Under the pieces are notes generated by a model. It saw only the letters and a program-made list of their open reading frames with translations, had not been told where the DNA came from and did not search any database. A stretch of DNA of 64,000 bases, from NCBI GenBank assembly GCA_963921935.1, contig OY998185.1, forward strand, positions 27,930,487-27,994,486, given 5' to 3'. Below, piece by piece: positions 1-9,184 of this stretch. A program made the position numbers and the translations under genes. The DNA comes from Galeruca laticollis (taxonomy: Eukaryota > Arthropoda > Insecta > Coleoptera > Chrysomelidae). Within the stretch, counting starts at the first letter, position 1, and the number at the start of each line of letters is the position of its first letter.

Positions 1-3000
1 AAGTAATTTCCTTTTATCATCGTGAGGACTCAAAGCGATTTTTGTTTGTTCAATGCTATACACATTATGAGCGAAGGAACGTATCGTATTTTGAGTAATT
101 GTCATCTGTTTCCAATTTTTCAAACAATCCACATAATCATCGAAAATTATTTTATTTTTCACAACACATTTTTTAATCCCCTTTGATTTTTTGACAACTT
201 TGCCCCCCTGAACTTTGTAACTATACATTTTGGACCTTAAACCAACAAAATGGGTGATTATTTGTCCATTAGCTTCATCTTTCATCAAACCTAGTATTTT
301 TTTATTAACTCGGGGTATGTTGTAGATATTGTTAATGGGATAATCTGATGTATCAAATTTGTCAATGTTTGCGTCAATTAACTGTTCGTATGCATCTTCA
401 CAAGTAAGTTGATAAACAAAACTATCAGTGTCGGTGTACATCAACTTACAATTGTCTACTCCCATTGTGGGAAGCATAAAATTGTAATGGAAGTCATACA
501 TTACAGTTTTCGAGATGTCAAGAATAACCATACCCACGTATATCGGTTTATTGAAAATTAGTTCAGACTTTTTCAATTCGATTGCCATCAAAGGTGGATC
601 ACCATCATCGAAAACTGTTCTATTGTGATAACGCGGACTAGCAATAAGATTTTTAGCACCATAACGACCCTCATATGTAGATACCAATTTACAAATTCTA
701 TGTTTACGGATGGATTCCATACATTTCCCAAACACAGCATTATTCATTAGTTTTCTCAAATCTTTCTCAAAGTCGCTGGTGGCTAAAGTCCTCAATCGAT
801 TGTTTAATTCGATGTAGGGTTGAAGCCATGCAGATTGTTGGAATTTCAAAACTTTGTGAACTTTTTCCAATACTAGTCCATGTTCTAGGGCTTGCTTTAA
901 ATTTCTATAATGTAAAGTGTAACTTTTTTTATCGTGTAGGGTAGTCATTAATTTTGTTAATTTTGAATCGGGTGGTTTGTGGTGTTCGGGACACATAGGA
1001 AAGTCTTTATGTAGATTATGCAACTTGTCTGGATATAACAAATCCACTTGAAGAATATAGCCTTCGGGGTTATCATCTGGGATGGATTTTATGAAATTGA
1101 TGTCGTTAAATTTCTCCATATCATTTTCGATCCACTCGAAGCCATCAAAGGGCAAATGTTCACACATCGCTTTTCCATACAAATTATTTACATCTGTATA
1201 GAGAATATACATTGATGGTTTCTCAACATCATATTCAGACATATATTTATTATTTGCTTCACTGTACCTATTGCAACACTGTGATATTCCTCCTCTAATA
1301 GCCTTTTCAATAAACATTATCATATCAATATTTTTTAAAATTTGCAGTTTACATTTTGTAAACTTTAGCATCACATTCCACGCATATCCTGGTATACTGT
1401 AGAACCATCCAGGATCTAGACCATACGTTGCTAAAGCTGTCTCTCTAAAATTTTCAAACACATCTGCTAGAAGAAGAATATCGGTGCGCATGTATATATC
1501 GCTATATTCTCCAAGTGTTTTTACATTGAAAGACCGCCAAACATTTTTAGCGTGAGCATAATCATCATCAGTTACGTTCGCTTCATTTAATTTATTATAA
1601 AAACATTCAATCGGTGGTAATTTATCATCATTCAATTTTTCCAAGTTATTAATATAGTCATAAGGAAAGATACCTTTACGTGTCAATAATGTAAATTGGA
1701 TATTGGTTAAATTATGGTTTTCTTTTTTCAAAATTTTCAAATAATTGGTGTCCAAAGTTTTAACGACAGCATCCAAACTAGATCCCAAAAAACGAAACGA
1801 ATCAATAAATCTGAATTTTATGTTTGTTTCCGAATCGTATTGTGTGAATGAAATGTATTTTTCCTTATTGATTGGTAAAAGGCTGACTCTACCACGTTTG
1901 GCAATATCTCTTATGATAAAATGGCTATCATAACCAGACAAATTGTGAAATACAATCGGCACAACAAACAGTTTTCTAAAATTTAAATTGCAGGATTGGT
2001 GCGCAAATCCTCGAAACTCCCCCGTAAAATGATTGTGATCACGTACAACTATATCTTTTTTATTAAACTTTTTTTCACATATATGACAAACAGTTGCATC
2101 ATTAGTAGTTCTTGGTTTGACTACCATTGGTACAATTATTTTAATTTTTGAATCTACAAATTTAGCTATATCAGTCATTTCGTTAGCGAACCAATCCATA
2201 CAATCCACACCTCTGTAACTTTTGTAAAACGATAGAGAATCGTCAAAAGAACATTTTATATAGTAGCCTGCACTGTAAGTTTTATGATGTTGATATTTGT
2301 TTGTTGTTTTAGAAATGATTTCATTACATTGTGTCAATTGAGATTCAAAATCAGCATAAATAATAAAAGGACATTTTTGCTTGTATGTATAATTCTTAAA
2401 CTCAACAAAATCATATTTGGGAAATGAAATCTTTTCATTGTTTAAATTCTCACAAAGTTCGGAATGATCATCCAGTCTCTCACGCAATGAAAAGTAATTG
2501 AGACATCTATCACAAACATATTTTTTATGATCGTTTCTATTTAACTGTGAACTAATTAAACGCGATAAATCTTTAACCCAACAATAATGATATTTTACCT
2601 CAACAATAGTACTGTAATCATTATGAGATGGCGTTGTTTCATATTCGTTTAATTTCGGAAAGTATTTATCTTGAATGAGTAATAAGTTGACGTGACGGTC
2701 TAATTTTTTCCTAGTCAATCTTGCCGGCAATACTGTGTAAAATGTTTTGTTCACTGTTTCATTGTACTCTAACATATAAACGTTTATGGAAATTTCATTT
2801 AGTGTTTCAAACTTCTTAATTTGAGGCAGTTTCATTGGCATATCTAAGCCTCGAGTTTTCAAAACGGTGGAATAGTGTGGATATGATGATGTTCGGCTCA
2901 CCTGCCCTGTGGGAGCGTGTAAACCTGCAACAACGCTCCAGAAAAAACACGCTTCATCATTGTTCTGGATGTTGATGCATGCATGTTTTTTCTGTATCTG

Positions 3001-3687
3001 CTCAGGCAATCGAATGAAAGATGAACCATTACCCATTTCGTATTTGTTAATTGCTATCTCTAGTGAAATGATTTTGCTTAATGCCCAACCGCTCTGTTTC
3101 TCTTGAAACTCTGACATTTTATTCAAAATACGATCTACGACATTATTTTTAAACCATTCTATTAAATCAGTTCCCTCATCAATGATTGCATTGGGTGTAC
3201 TAAAATGTTTTTGATTTACCACCTCCCGATCATTCGATTGCTTTATATAATCACCAATGAGAGTAGTATTAACTTTTATTATTTTTAGATCCTTCAATAT
3301 TTGTGAAATTTTAACGTTGAATAAATTAAAAGCATCTTTGAAAAATTCATCGATTACTTTATGTTTCAAATTTACAATAAGCCCTGTCCTAATTCTACAA
3401 TTAAAAATAACCCCAACATCTAACCATTTTACACTTCGTTTTCTCAACCCATAACCCATATTTTTTTTTGTAATTGAATTAATTTGATGACGTAATCGCT
3501 TAAGTTCCCCAATTTTTGATTGAATTTTTCTCTTCTCACCAATGGAAAATTTGAACTTAACCAAAGTCAAGACACATCTCCTAACATGACGGTCTATTAA
3601 TTTAATTATTGAATTAGCTAGCGGTTTAGAATAATGTTCTTTTAGGAAAGTTAACGTTTGATCAGCTTTGTTCATTAAATTCACCAT
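1..3687 (-). CDS. polB: Protein-primed family B DNA polymerase, partial (runs off the window)
   Basis: This frame is open for 1229 codons from ATG 3687 to the window edge without a stop; the C-terminus lies outside. Visible motifs are exonuclease I (Y-A-D-F-E-S, D446 and E448), exo II (H-N-L-S-G-Y-D), a C-x-x-C...D-H-N-H...C-N-L treble-clef/endonuclease VII-like insert near residues 531-567, polymerase motif A (T-D-V-N-N-L-Y-G, D832), motif B (N-N-A-V-F-G-K, about 980) and motif C (Y-T-D-T-D-S, D1086 and D1088). In Polintons this enzyme replicates the element from a terminal protein. All catalytic residues seen are intact. The next methionine in frame is codon 5, so the start could be a few codons downstream. 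Confidence 0.95.
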   Translation of the reverse strand, partial: MVNLMNKADQTLTFLKEHYSKPLANSIIKLIDRHVRRCVLTLVKFKFSIGEKRKIQSKIGELKRLRHQINSITKKNMGYGLRKRSVKWLDVGVIFNCRIRTGLIVNLKHKVIDEFFKDAFNLFNVKISQILKDLKIIKVNTTLIGDYIKQSNDREVVNQKHFSTPNAIIDEGTDLIEWFKNNVVDRILNKMSEFQEKQSGWALSKIISLEIAINKYEMGNGSSFIRLPEQIQKKHACINIQNNDEACFFWSVVAGLHAPTGQVSRTSSYPHYSTVLKTRGLDMPMKLPQIKKFETLNEISINVYMLEYNETVNKTFYTVLPARLTRKKLDRHVNLLLIQDKYFPKLNEYETTPSHNDYSTIVEVKYHYCWVKDLSRLISSQLNRNDHKKYVCDRCLNYFSLRERLDDHSELCENLNNEKISFPKYDFVEFKNYTYKQKCPFIIYADFESQLTQCNEIISKTTNKYQHHKTYSAGYYIKCSFDDSLSFYKSYRGVDCMDWFANEMTDIAKFVDSKIKIIVPMVVKPRTTNDATVCHICEKKFNKKDIVVRDHNHFTGEFRGFAHQSCNLNFRKLFVVPIVFHNLSGYDSHFIIRDIAKRGRVSLLPINKEKYISFTQYDSETNIKFRFIDSFRFLGSSLDAVVKTLDTNYLKILKKENHNLTNIQFTLLTRKGIFPYDYINNLEKLNDDKLPPIECFYNKLNEANVTDDDYAHAKNVWRSFNVKTLGEYSDIYMRTDILLLADVFENFRETALATYGLDPGWFYSIPGYAWNVMLKFTKCKLQILKNIDMIMFIEKAIRGGISQCCNRYSEANNKYMSEYDVEKPSMYILYTDVNNLYGKAMCEHLPFDGFEWIENDMEKFNDINFIKSIPDDNPEGYILQVDLLYPDKLHNLHKDFPMCPEHHKPPDSKLTKLMTTLHDKKSYTLHYRNLKQALEHGLVLEKVHKVLKFQQSAWLQPYIELNNRLRTLATSDFEKDLRKLMNNAVFGKCMESIRKHRICKLVSTYEGRYGAKNLIASPRYHNRTVFDDGDPPLMAIELKKSELIFNKPIYVGMVILDISKTVMYDFHYNFMLPTMGVDNCKLMYTDTDSFVYQLTCEDAYEQLIDANIDKFDTSDYPINNIYNIPRVNKKILGLMKDEANGQIITHFVGLRSKMYSYKVQGGKVVKKSKGIKKCVVKNKIIFDDYVDCLKNWKQMTITQNTIRSFAHNVYSIEQTKIALSPHDDKRKLL

Positions 3688-3746
3688 TTTTTCACTTTAA
3701 ATATATAATATACATATATAATAAATAAAAACTCACCAAGCGAAAA

Positions 3747-4055
3747 CTAATTTTCAACAATTTCAAACGATATTGCACGATTTGGTCTGCCCACTTCAAT
3801 TAATCCTCTAAATATGAGAGAATGCTTTTGAGCTTTGAAATAATCAAGTTGACATCGGTACTGTTCCGTCACTCTCTTGGGCAGGAATGTGATATTGTCT
3901 GCGAATTCTATCAAAATGACTTCACCACCAAATTTGCTTGAAACTAATTTTGCGCCTAAGATAGGGTATGCTTCCCCAAGCGTCAAATGTTGAAGTTTAA
4001 TAATAGGCTTCTTCTCTGTAATTAACGACACTGAATTTAATGAAGGTAGATCCAT
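3747..4055 (-). CDS. Small Polinton protein, possibly a single-stranded-DNA-binding/OB-fold type
   Basis: A 102-aa ORF just upstream of polB on the same strand. It has a compact alternating beta-like pattern (E-A-Y-P-I-L-G-A-K-L, then F-G-G-E-V-I-L-I-E-F, then I-T-F-L-P-K-R). Small proteins with an 'A-x-x-V-x-T-K-F/Y-G' core followed by 'F-L-P-K-R' recur in arthropod Polinton-like elements and resemble OB-fold DNA-binding domains. This is recollection of a pattern, not a search result, so the function is inference. The ATG follows a pyrimidine-rich TTTTGTAG, so the start may sit directly after a leader intron. Confidence 0.65.
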   Translation of the reverse strand: MDLPSLNSVSLITEKKPIIKLQHLTLGEAYPILGAKLVSSKFGGEVILIEFADNITFLPKRVTEQYRCQLDYFKAQKHSLIFRGLIEVGRPNRAISFEIVEN

Positions 4056-4166
4056 CTACAAAAGAATAAATATGTGTTAATAAACTCTACCTTTTTAGTG
4101 GAACTTTATATCATAAAAAACAAAAGTGAACGATTTGTTATTTGAAGAAATAAATGAAAAACTTAC
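4056..4166 (-). other. Candidate 5'-leader intron of the 102-aa gene
   Basis: Read on the minus strand, a strong donor (GTAAGT, first base at 4166) is followed 111 bp later by a pyrimidine-rich acceptor ending TTTTGTAG immediately before the ATG at 4055. A second nuclear intron is predicted in the PLA2 gene of the same element, so splicing of its transcripts is plausible. No coding sequence is altered by this intron. Unverified. Confidence 0.35.
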
Positions 4167-4348
4167 TTTTTTCTGAGTAGCCTTCACACAACACACAGAT
4201 TAATTTTAATATTCTATCACTGTTCAATGATAACTGATTTGTATGATGTGAAATATCAAATTTATATGGAACGATATCCCCCACTATTTGCAAGGTGGTT
4301 CTCTCAACGATACCCACACAAATTAAAATTTAATAGCTTCTCCTAATA

Positions 4349-4720
4349 TTGAAAAAAAGCAATAAACGGTGTTCCCACGAAAAAACGAACTACTCTGTAC
4401 CATTATAATTACGTCTATCTATTAAAATGTTGATTTGAAATGTTTTATTTATTCTCAAACATACAAACTAAAAAAAAAGCAATTTAATAAACGATGTTCC
4501 CACGAGAAAACGAACTACTCTGTACCATTATAATTACGTCTATCTAAATGTTGATTTGAAATGGTTTATTTATTCTTAACCTACGCACTGAAAAAAGCAA
4601 TTTAATAAACGGTGTTCCCACGAAAAATCTAATTTCTCTATACCGTTATAATTATGTCTATCCATTAAAGTTAAATATTGATTTAAAATGTAAATGTTTT
4701 ATTTATTCTAAGACCCACAC
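4349..4720. repeat. Three tandem copies of a ~118-125 bp noncoding unit
   Basis: The phrase GTTCCCACGA recurs at 4371, 4496 and 4614. Each copy carries AAAAAGCAAT, then GTTCCCACGA, a CTACTCTGTACC-like block, TTATAATTACGTCTATC and ends in TTTATTTATTCT. Copies differ by small indels; the third is the most diverged. They fill most of the 870-bp noncoding gap (4056-4929) between two minus-strand genes. The remainder of that gap is AT-rich, with nothing else recognisable beyond ATGAAA-type direct repeats near 4840-4905. Confidence 0.85.
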
Positions 4721-4929
4721 ACATATATATATGAAATATTATTCTCAAATATATTTCATCAATATAAAAAGTATTGTAATTTTCAAAAGCAATACATAAA
4801 AAATAATTAGTGATCTCCTTCTATCAACTTGGAAACATGAAACAAAATCATTGACAATTTTCGTTTCATTTATCAACTCACATACGATGGGAACATGAAA
4901 TAAAACACAATAATTTTAATTAATTAGTT

Positions 4930-5625
4930 TTAATACTTCTCTAAATCACTGACAATGTTAACTTTACAAAAAAACATATATTCTCTTAGTGCAATGGCTA
5001 ATTCGCTATTGTTGATGTCACACATTACTTGAATCAGTTCAAATTTAGTCAAATTTTCATTAGTTTGACTGAAATTTCTAATGTTTTCCACCAAATTTTC
5101 ATAGTATTCACCAAAATTTATGGATTCTAAATGAGTGAGACGTGGGGAGATGAGGCAACGATCCGCTTGTAGTATTTGATAAACATCTTCTTTTCTTAAA
5201 GGTACACTGATATCATGTTTGGTCACCTCCAACCATTTAACACGATCAAATACCATTTGTCGAATGGTGCAGTAGTCTCCACAAGATAACACAGCTTCTT
5301 CTTTTTTTTCTTCTTCGTGAAATGATGCACTTATAAATGAATTATTATTTAAAATGTCGATAAATGTGAACCATTCGTATGAGCTGAAGTTGATTTTCTT
5401 AGGTTTATCGGTGTATGATAGAGTGATCGCAGTACTGAACGTTCTTGCGGGGCTCAAACCACAACCAATTCGAAAATCTCCATCTGTACAATACTCTGTG
5501 TACAATAAGTAGTGGTTTTCCTGTTTGGCTGCCATTTCATACACTTGTAAAATATGCTCTAATTGTGTGTCATAATTAACATGACTTTGTGTAGCACTAA
5601 AATAGCCGCTGTCTTGAGAACTCAT
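4930..5625 (-). CDS. Uncharacterised Polinton protein, 231 aa
   Basis: The frame is open from 5670, but a TATAAATA box (5658-5665) and TCAGT initiator (5633-5637) lie inside its first 15 codons. Transcription would begin near 5635, so the methionine at 5625 (M-S-S-Q-D-S-G) is the better start. No catalytic motif is recognised. The N-terminus is Ser/Gln-rich; the middle has a beta-rich W-F-T-F segment; and an acidic H-E-E-E-K-K-E-E loop precedes a C-G-D-Y-C motif. It lies between the 102-aa gene and the integrase on the same strand. A regulatory or DNA-binding role is possible but unsupported. Confidence 0.75.
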   Translation of the reverse strand: MSSQDSGYFSATQSHVNYDTQLEHILQVYEMAAKQENHYLLYTEYCTDGDFRIGCGLSPARTFSTAITLSYTDKPKKINFSSYEWFTFIDILNNNSFISASFHEEEKKEEAVLSCGDYCTIRQMVFDRVKWLEVTKHDISVPLRKEDVYQILQADRCLISPRLTHLESINFGEYYENLVENIRNFSQTNENLTKFELIQVMCDINNSELAIALREYMFFCKVNIVSDLEKY

Positions 5626-5632
5626 ATTGACG

Positions 5633-5665
5633 ACTGAGAACCTACAACTCTCTCCTCTATTTATA
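5633..5665 (-). promoter_or_regulatory. TATA box plus TCAGT initiator of the 231-aa gene
   Basis: On the minus strand TATAAATA occupies 5665-5658 and TCAGT occupies 5637-5633. The initiator A (5635) is 30 bp from the first T of the TATA box, the standard arthropod core-promoter geometry. It decides the start codon of the gene. Confidence 0.7.
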
Positions 5666-5713
5666 CCCATTCACATCTCCTACTACAAAACAATGCGTAG
5701 TGAAGCGAAGTAA

Positions 5714-6691
5714 TTACGTGACTACATCTGTGCTTTGTATCCAGGTGTTGTGTTTTCTATCTAAACCTAACCATGTAACAAACATCTTGTTGCCTTTTCT
5801 TTTAAGTACTTTCTCCACCAAGTAAATGTGTGGATTTGACGTTTTCTGTAGCTCTTCTTCGTAAAACCCTCCACTGATTGGGATACCTTGCAAGTCTTCG
5901 AGCAAATATGTGGTGGGATTGGTTATTTTAACTTTAATGATTTTGAATAGTTCAGTCGTCCAATTGGGTGTGTATCCCTTTTCAAAGACATGTTTCGACT
6001 TGCTTATACGAACAATATCACCAACTTTAAATTTACGAAGTCCGGCAATCTTTAGATGTGTATAGGTTTTGTTTAAAATATCTTTTTCGTTGGATTTATT
6101 GACATTGGAAGGTTTATATTTGGTTGTTGAATGTTTTGTGTTATTGTAATCTCGTGTAATTTTAGGGAGAATGTCAATCCATCTATAGGTACCATTTAAA
6201 CTGAAATGTTTGTAAAGCTTTAATTTCAATGTTCTAATAACTCTTTCTGCCATAGAAGCTTTTTTCGTGCTAAATACACTATAATGATTAATCCCATGTT
6301 TTTTCATTAGTTGTTGAAACTTGCTGTTGTAAAATTCCGTTCCTTGGTCTGATTGGAGATTTTTAGGAACTCGTTTTGTGTTGGTGAGAATGTCTGAGAA
6401 TGCACGAGTTAACTCTTCACCGGTTTTTGTCTTTAATGGACGTGTCCATAAAAACTTTGAAAAGCAATCGATGACGACTAGTATCATTTTGTGATTTTTA
6501 TTTTGATTAGCGTAAGGTCGCATTTCAGCTAAATCCATTTGCCATAAATCATCTATGCCTTTGACAATTGTACGTCTGCGTGGATAATTTTTACGTATAG
6601 GTTTATGGAGTTCGTTAACAAGCTGGACTTTGGATGACATGTTTCGTAAGCGCATGCACTTTCTAAACTGATGATCCATTACTCTTCTCAT
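5714..6691 (-). CDS. int: Polinton retrovirus-type integrase with C-terminal chromodomain
   Basis: A 325-aa protein with a RNase H-fold rve domain: D53 (Q-M-D-L-A-E-M), D115 (Q-S-D-Q-G-T-E-F) and E149 (S-M-A-E-R-V-I-R-T-L-K) form the DDE triad. The stretch before it (H-K-P-I-R-K...P-R-R-R-T-I-V...G-I-D-D-L-W-Q) is the signature of Polinton integrases. Residues about 285-320 (V-E-K-V-L-K-R-K-G...T-W-I) form a chromodomain. The enzyme inserts the element into chromosomes, giving 6-bp duplications in this group. The start overlaps the end of the upstream fibre-like gene by 29 bp. Methionines at codons 5 or 18 are alternatives. All three catalytic residues are intact. Confidence 0.93.
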   Translation of the reverse strand: MRRVMDHQFRKCMRLRNMSSKVQLVNELHKPIRKNYPRRRTIVKGIDDLWQMDLAEMRPYANQNKNHKMILVVIDCFSKFLWTRPLKTKTGEELTRAFSDILTNTKRVPKNLQSDQGTEFYNSKFQQLMKKHGINHYSVFSTKKASMAERVIRTLKLKLYKHFSLNGTYRWIDILPKITRDYNNTKHSTTKYKPSNVNKSNEKDILNKTYTHLKIAGLRKFKVGDIVRISKSKHVFEKGYTPNWTTELFKIIKVKITNPTTYLLEDLQGIPISGGFYEEELQKTSNPHIYLVEKVLKRKGNKMFVTWLGLDRKHNTWIQSTDVVT

Positions 6692-7241
6692 CTATTTTCT
6701 TCTTTTGTTCAATTTCATGCTTCTTCTTCAAGTCCCTGTCCAAAACTTGAAACGAACGTTCTATGTATGTATTATACATATCGATCTTATCACTGATTAG
6801 AGTATTACTTTTCGACAATTTATCCTGTATTTCTTGTTTAAAACTCTCCAAATCATTTCTCAAAAATTCCTTGCCCATAGCAACTACCTCGTCGACGTAT
6901 ATTTTAGTTGCCATATCTCGAGCTCTGACGGGAGGATTTCTCGAAATAAATGCAGCAATTTCGTTGATTTTATTTTGATGAGATACCAATTGCGTTTGTA
7001 ATGAGGGGATTATTGTTTTTTGAAGTGTTTCGAGCTCATTATGGTACACATGTAATTGTTCATCAACATATAGTTTGTTAGCAACATCGCTATTTGCAGT
7101 CGGCATCTTTACATTACAAATTTTTACGTTTTCTGCATCAATATTACCGTCTAGAGTATGTGGATACGATACTTTCGGCATATACGGCTTAACCCGCTCA
7201 TTAGCATGATTGCGGCGATGTCCAAACTTATCGACAGACAT
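6663..7241 (-). CDS. Coiled-coil, fibre-like Polinton protein
   Basis: 192 aa. After a basic N-terminus (M-S-V-D-K-F-G-H) there are two copies of an A-N/T-K-L/I-Y-V-D-E motif near residues 55-62 and 110-117, each followed by a predicted alpha-helical coiled coil; the C-terminus is Lys/Glu-rich. The x-K-x-Y-V-D motif is familiar from trimeric tail-fibre and fibre-shaft proteins of phages and other viruses, so a virion spike or fibre role is inferred, not shown. The 3' end overlaps the integrase start by 29 bp. A TATA-like AATTATA (7275-7281) and an initiator (7248-7252) precede it. Confidence 0.75.
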   Translation of the reverse strand: MSVDKFGHRRNHANERVKPYMPKVSYPHTLDGNIDAENVKICNVKMPTANSDVANKLYVDEQLHVYHNELETLQKTIIPSLQTQLVSHQNKINEIAAFISRNPPVRARDMATKIYVDEVVAMGKEFLRNDLESFKQEIQDKLSKSNTLISDKIDMYNTYIERSFQVLDRDLKKKHEIEQKKKIDEKSNGSSV

Positions 7242-7247
7242 GATTGA

Positions 7248-7281
7248 AATGATTATGTTTTCCGTTTGTTATTCAATTATA
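7248..7281 (-). promoter_or_regulatory. TATA-like box and TCATT initiator of the fibre-like gene
   Basis: On the minus strand TATAATT begins at 7281 and TCATT spans 7252-7248, about 31 bp apart, nine bases before the ATG at 7241. The promoter overlaps the 3' end of the neighbouring 375-aa gene, so gene spacing is compact. Confidence 0.5.
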
Positions 7282-8396
7282 TTGGCCTCTTTCAACTCAT
7301 TGATTATTGCAATTATCTCGTTGTTGTGTGAGAATGAGGTGTTGCCAGCTTCCTTGGATGCAATCAGTAATCTTAAACGGTCACACAGCTCATTGGGATC
7401 GTCCCAATAAATGTATTCCATCGGTTTTTCGTTGTATGACAAAAGAGGGCCACCACCACCGCCGCCGCCGACAACAAGACCTTTTCCTACATTAGTATAT
7501 GGAGCGGTTTGAATGGATTGTTGTTGTTGTTGTTGTTGTCGTTGTTTCTTTAATATTCGAGCTGATGGAGGTTTGGTTATAGTACTACTACTAATATTTG
7601 ATGAGTCAGTTTTAAACAACGGTCTAATTATGTTGCGATACTTTTCGGTAGCAGTACTTTTCAGACGATCTGCTGCATTGAGATGAGCTTTTGTTATTGT
7701 TAGCAGAGCTTTGTAATTATTCAAATCATCATCAGAGTATTCATTGGGATGATTGTAAAACACAAGCTGATACAATCCCGAAGTCCCCGGTATATTTCCT
7801 TCTCCACCCCCCTCATCCTTCTCTCGTAATATGTTTATATTACCGTTTCTTTTATCGAATGCGATTCTACGTCTGCCCAACATCCAACCAATTTCATCAT
7901 TATATAATGGACCATAACTTCTATCAATTTCATCATCTTTGCGAAAGTAATCTTCAAGATATGGTTGACTAATTATTGGATATTGATCTAAATAATCTTC
8001 TATGACATCACGCGAAACGTTGGGATGTGTGCCTATATCATAATCATCATAATAATAATCGTCTTCTCCTTCTTCATCATCATAACGTATATTTCCTGAT
8101 TCATCCGTCTCGGCTATGGGTTTTGTATCGAGAAATGATACATCAGCATTTTTTTCTTTTTTTGTCGTTGTTTCCTCTTTTGGAGGGATGAATTTTGAAA
8201 CTATGGCTTGTTGTAATGATTTTGAGGATTTGACCATTTCTTTTAGCGGTACAGATATCGGTTTAAATAGCTTATTTAGAGATGTATCATGTTCTGATTT
8301 TCCTAATTTTAACGCTAAATATTTCTTGCGAATAGATCTCGCCAATTCACTGATTTTTTTCTTACGCATGGCAATAGCAACCTTATCGTTGGACAT
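7269..8396 (-). CDS. Polinton acidic/polyQ protein with a conserved G-x-Y-x-L central domain
   Basis: 375 aa. The basic N-terminus (K-K-K-I-S-E-L-A-R) is followed by an acidic Asp/Tyr run near residues 108-122. The central region, about 165-255 (Y-G-P-L-Y...I-G-W-M-L-G-R-R, then P-G-T-S-G-L-Y-Q-L-V-F), matches my memory of a domain of unknown function common in arthropod Polinton-like proteins (possibly the one catalogued as DUF8207). A polyglutamine run and a seven-glycine run follow near 287-325. No enzyme motif is seen. A GATAAAT box and TCAGT initiator lie about 32 bp apart upstream, inside the end of the ATPase gene. Probably structural. Confidence 0.8.
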   Translation of the reverse strand: MSNDKVAIAMRKKKISELARSIRKKYLALKLGKSEHDTSLNKLFKPISVPLKEMVKSSKSLQQAIVSKFIPPKEETTTKKEKNADVSFLDTKPIAETDESGNIRYDDEEGEDDYYYDDYDIGTHPNVSRDVIEDYLDQYPIISQPYLEDYFRKDDEIDRSYGPLYNDEIGWMLGRRRIAFDKRNGNINILREKDEGGGEGNIPGTSGLYQLVFYNHPNEYSDDDLNNYKALLTITKAHLNAADRLKSTATEKYRNIIRPLFKTDSSNISSSTITKPPSARILKKQRQQQQQQQSIQTAPYTNVGKGLVVGGGGGGGPLLSYNEKPMEYIYWDDPNELCDRLRLLIASKEAGNTSFSHNNEIIAIINELKEANIIE

Positions 8397-8420
8397 GGTG
8401 ACGATGACTGAGGATAATGT

Positions 8421-9113
8421 CTAGTGCTTTATGAATTTATCGAATCCTTTACGGTACCTACCATTATTTAAAGCAAAATCTTTTACAATCACCAATGTTC
8501 CATAGTTGTTAGTAGTCGACCAGCATTCTGAGCAAATCTTTTTAAATTCTTCAAATGTCATGTCTGGTGACACATGTTCCTCAAATATATGTTTTAGATT
8601 AATTTCATCCTGCTTGAATAACACAATCATATTACAATTGTCACGTATGAGCTGTTTTGGTATTTTCGAATATGTTTGACATAAGTAGGCCGCGTCAATG
8701 AGCTTGTGCCTACACATTGAATAATATTCACGAATTTTCTGTTGTCCATCGCAGGCAACATCATCAAATATGAATATCGAGTTTGACTGCGCTTTATCTG
8801 GACTAATAATTTCCTCATTGTCTTTAAATGGAAAATAACCAACACCTTTAACTTCTCCTAAGACTTCTTGCAACAATTTATATTTTGGTTGAAATAACGA
8901 CTTGGAATAAACGTAAACATTTTTGAATTTAGCACCATTTGGATCGAATAGGAGCGACAACATAACATTTGTCTTTCCACACCCACTAGGACCACAGATG
9001 ATTGCACGAAAAGAATTTGGTAGTAGTTTACCATGTTTACCAACAGATGATGGATTAGAGGTAAAGTCCAAGTTTTCAATGGGTAGCGTCTGCTCTTGTT
9101 GAACGATCTTCAT
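8421..9113 (-). CDS. Packaging ATPase, FtsK/HerA superfamily (A32-like)
   Basis: 230 aa with Walker A G-P-S-G-C-G-K-T at residues 41-48 and Walker B S-I-F-I-F-D-D-V with Asp116/117. This is the genome-packaging motor of Polintons and related double-jelly-roll viruses, pumping DNA into preformed capsids. Length and motif spacing are normal for the family. It is the first gene of the leftward arm and shares a 71-bp divergent promoter region with the rightward PLA2 gene. Confidence 0.93.
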   Translation of the reverse strand: MKIVQQEQTLPIENLDFTSNPSSVGKHGKLLPNSFRAIICGPSGCGKTNVMLSLLFDPNGAKFKNVYVYSKSLFQPKYKLLQEVLGEVKGVGYFPFKDNEEIISPDKAQSNSIFIFDDVACDGQQKIREYYSMCRHKLIDAAYLCQTYSKIPKQLIRDNCNMIVLFKQDEINLKHIFEEHVSPDMTFEEFKKICSECWSTTNNYGTLVIVKDFALNNGRYRKGFDKFIKH

Positions 9114-9184
9114 CTTGTGAAGAATTTTATTAGAGTGTTATTCTATAAATATGGATATCGCAGCATTATCATACATCAGTCTTA
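9114..9184. promoter_or_regulatory. Divergent promoter with one TATA element usable on both strands
   Basis: The only TATA sequence between the divergent ATPase and PLA2 genes is CTATAAATATGG (9143-9154). Rightward, TATAAAT at 9144 is followed 34 bp later by TCAGT (9176-9180), seven bases before the ATG at 9185. Leftward, the same bases read TATTTATAG and are followed about 33 bp later by TTCAC near the ATPase ATG. A single near-palindromic TATA box could therefore serve both arms. Confidence 0.6.

Noticed and set aside
1745..3454. Three short + strand ORFs inside the first 3.7 kb
   Set aside because: They lie antisense to the 1229-codon DNA polymerase frame and show no family features.
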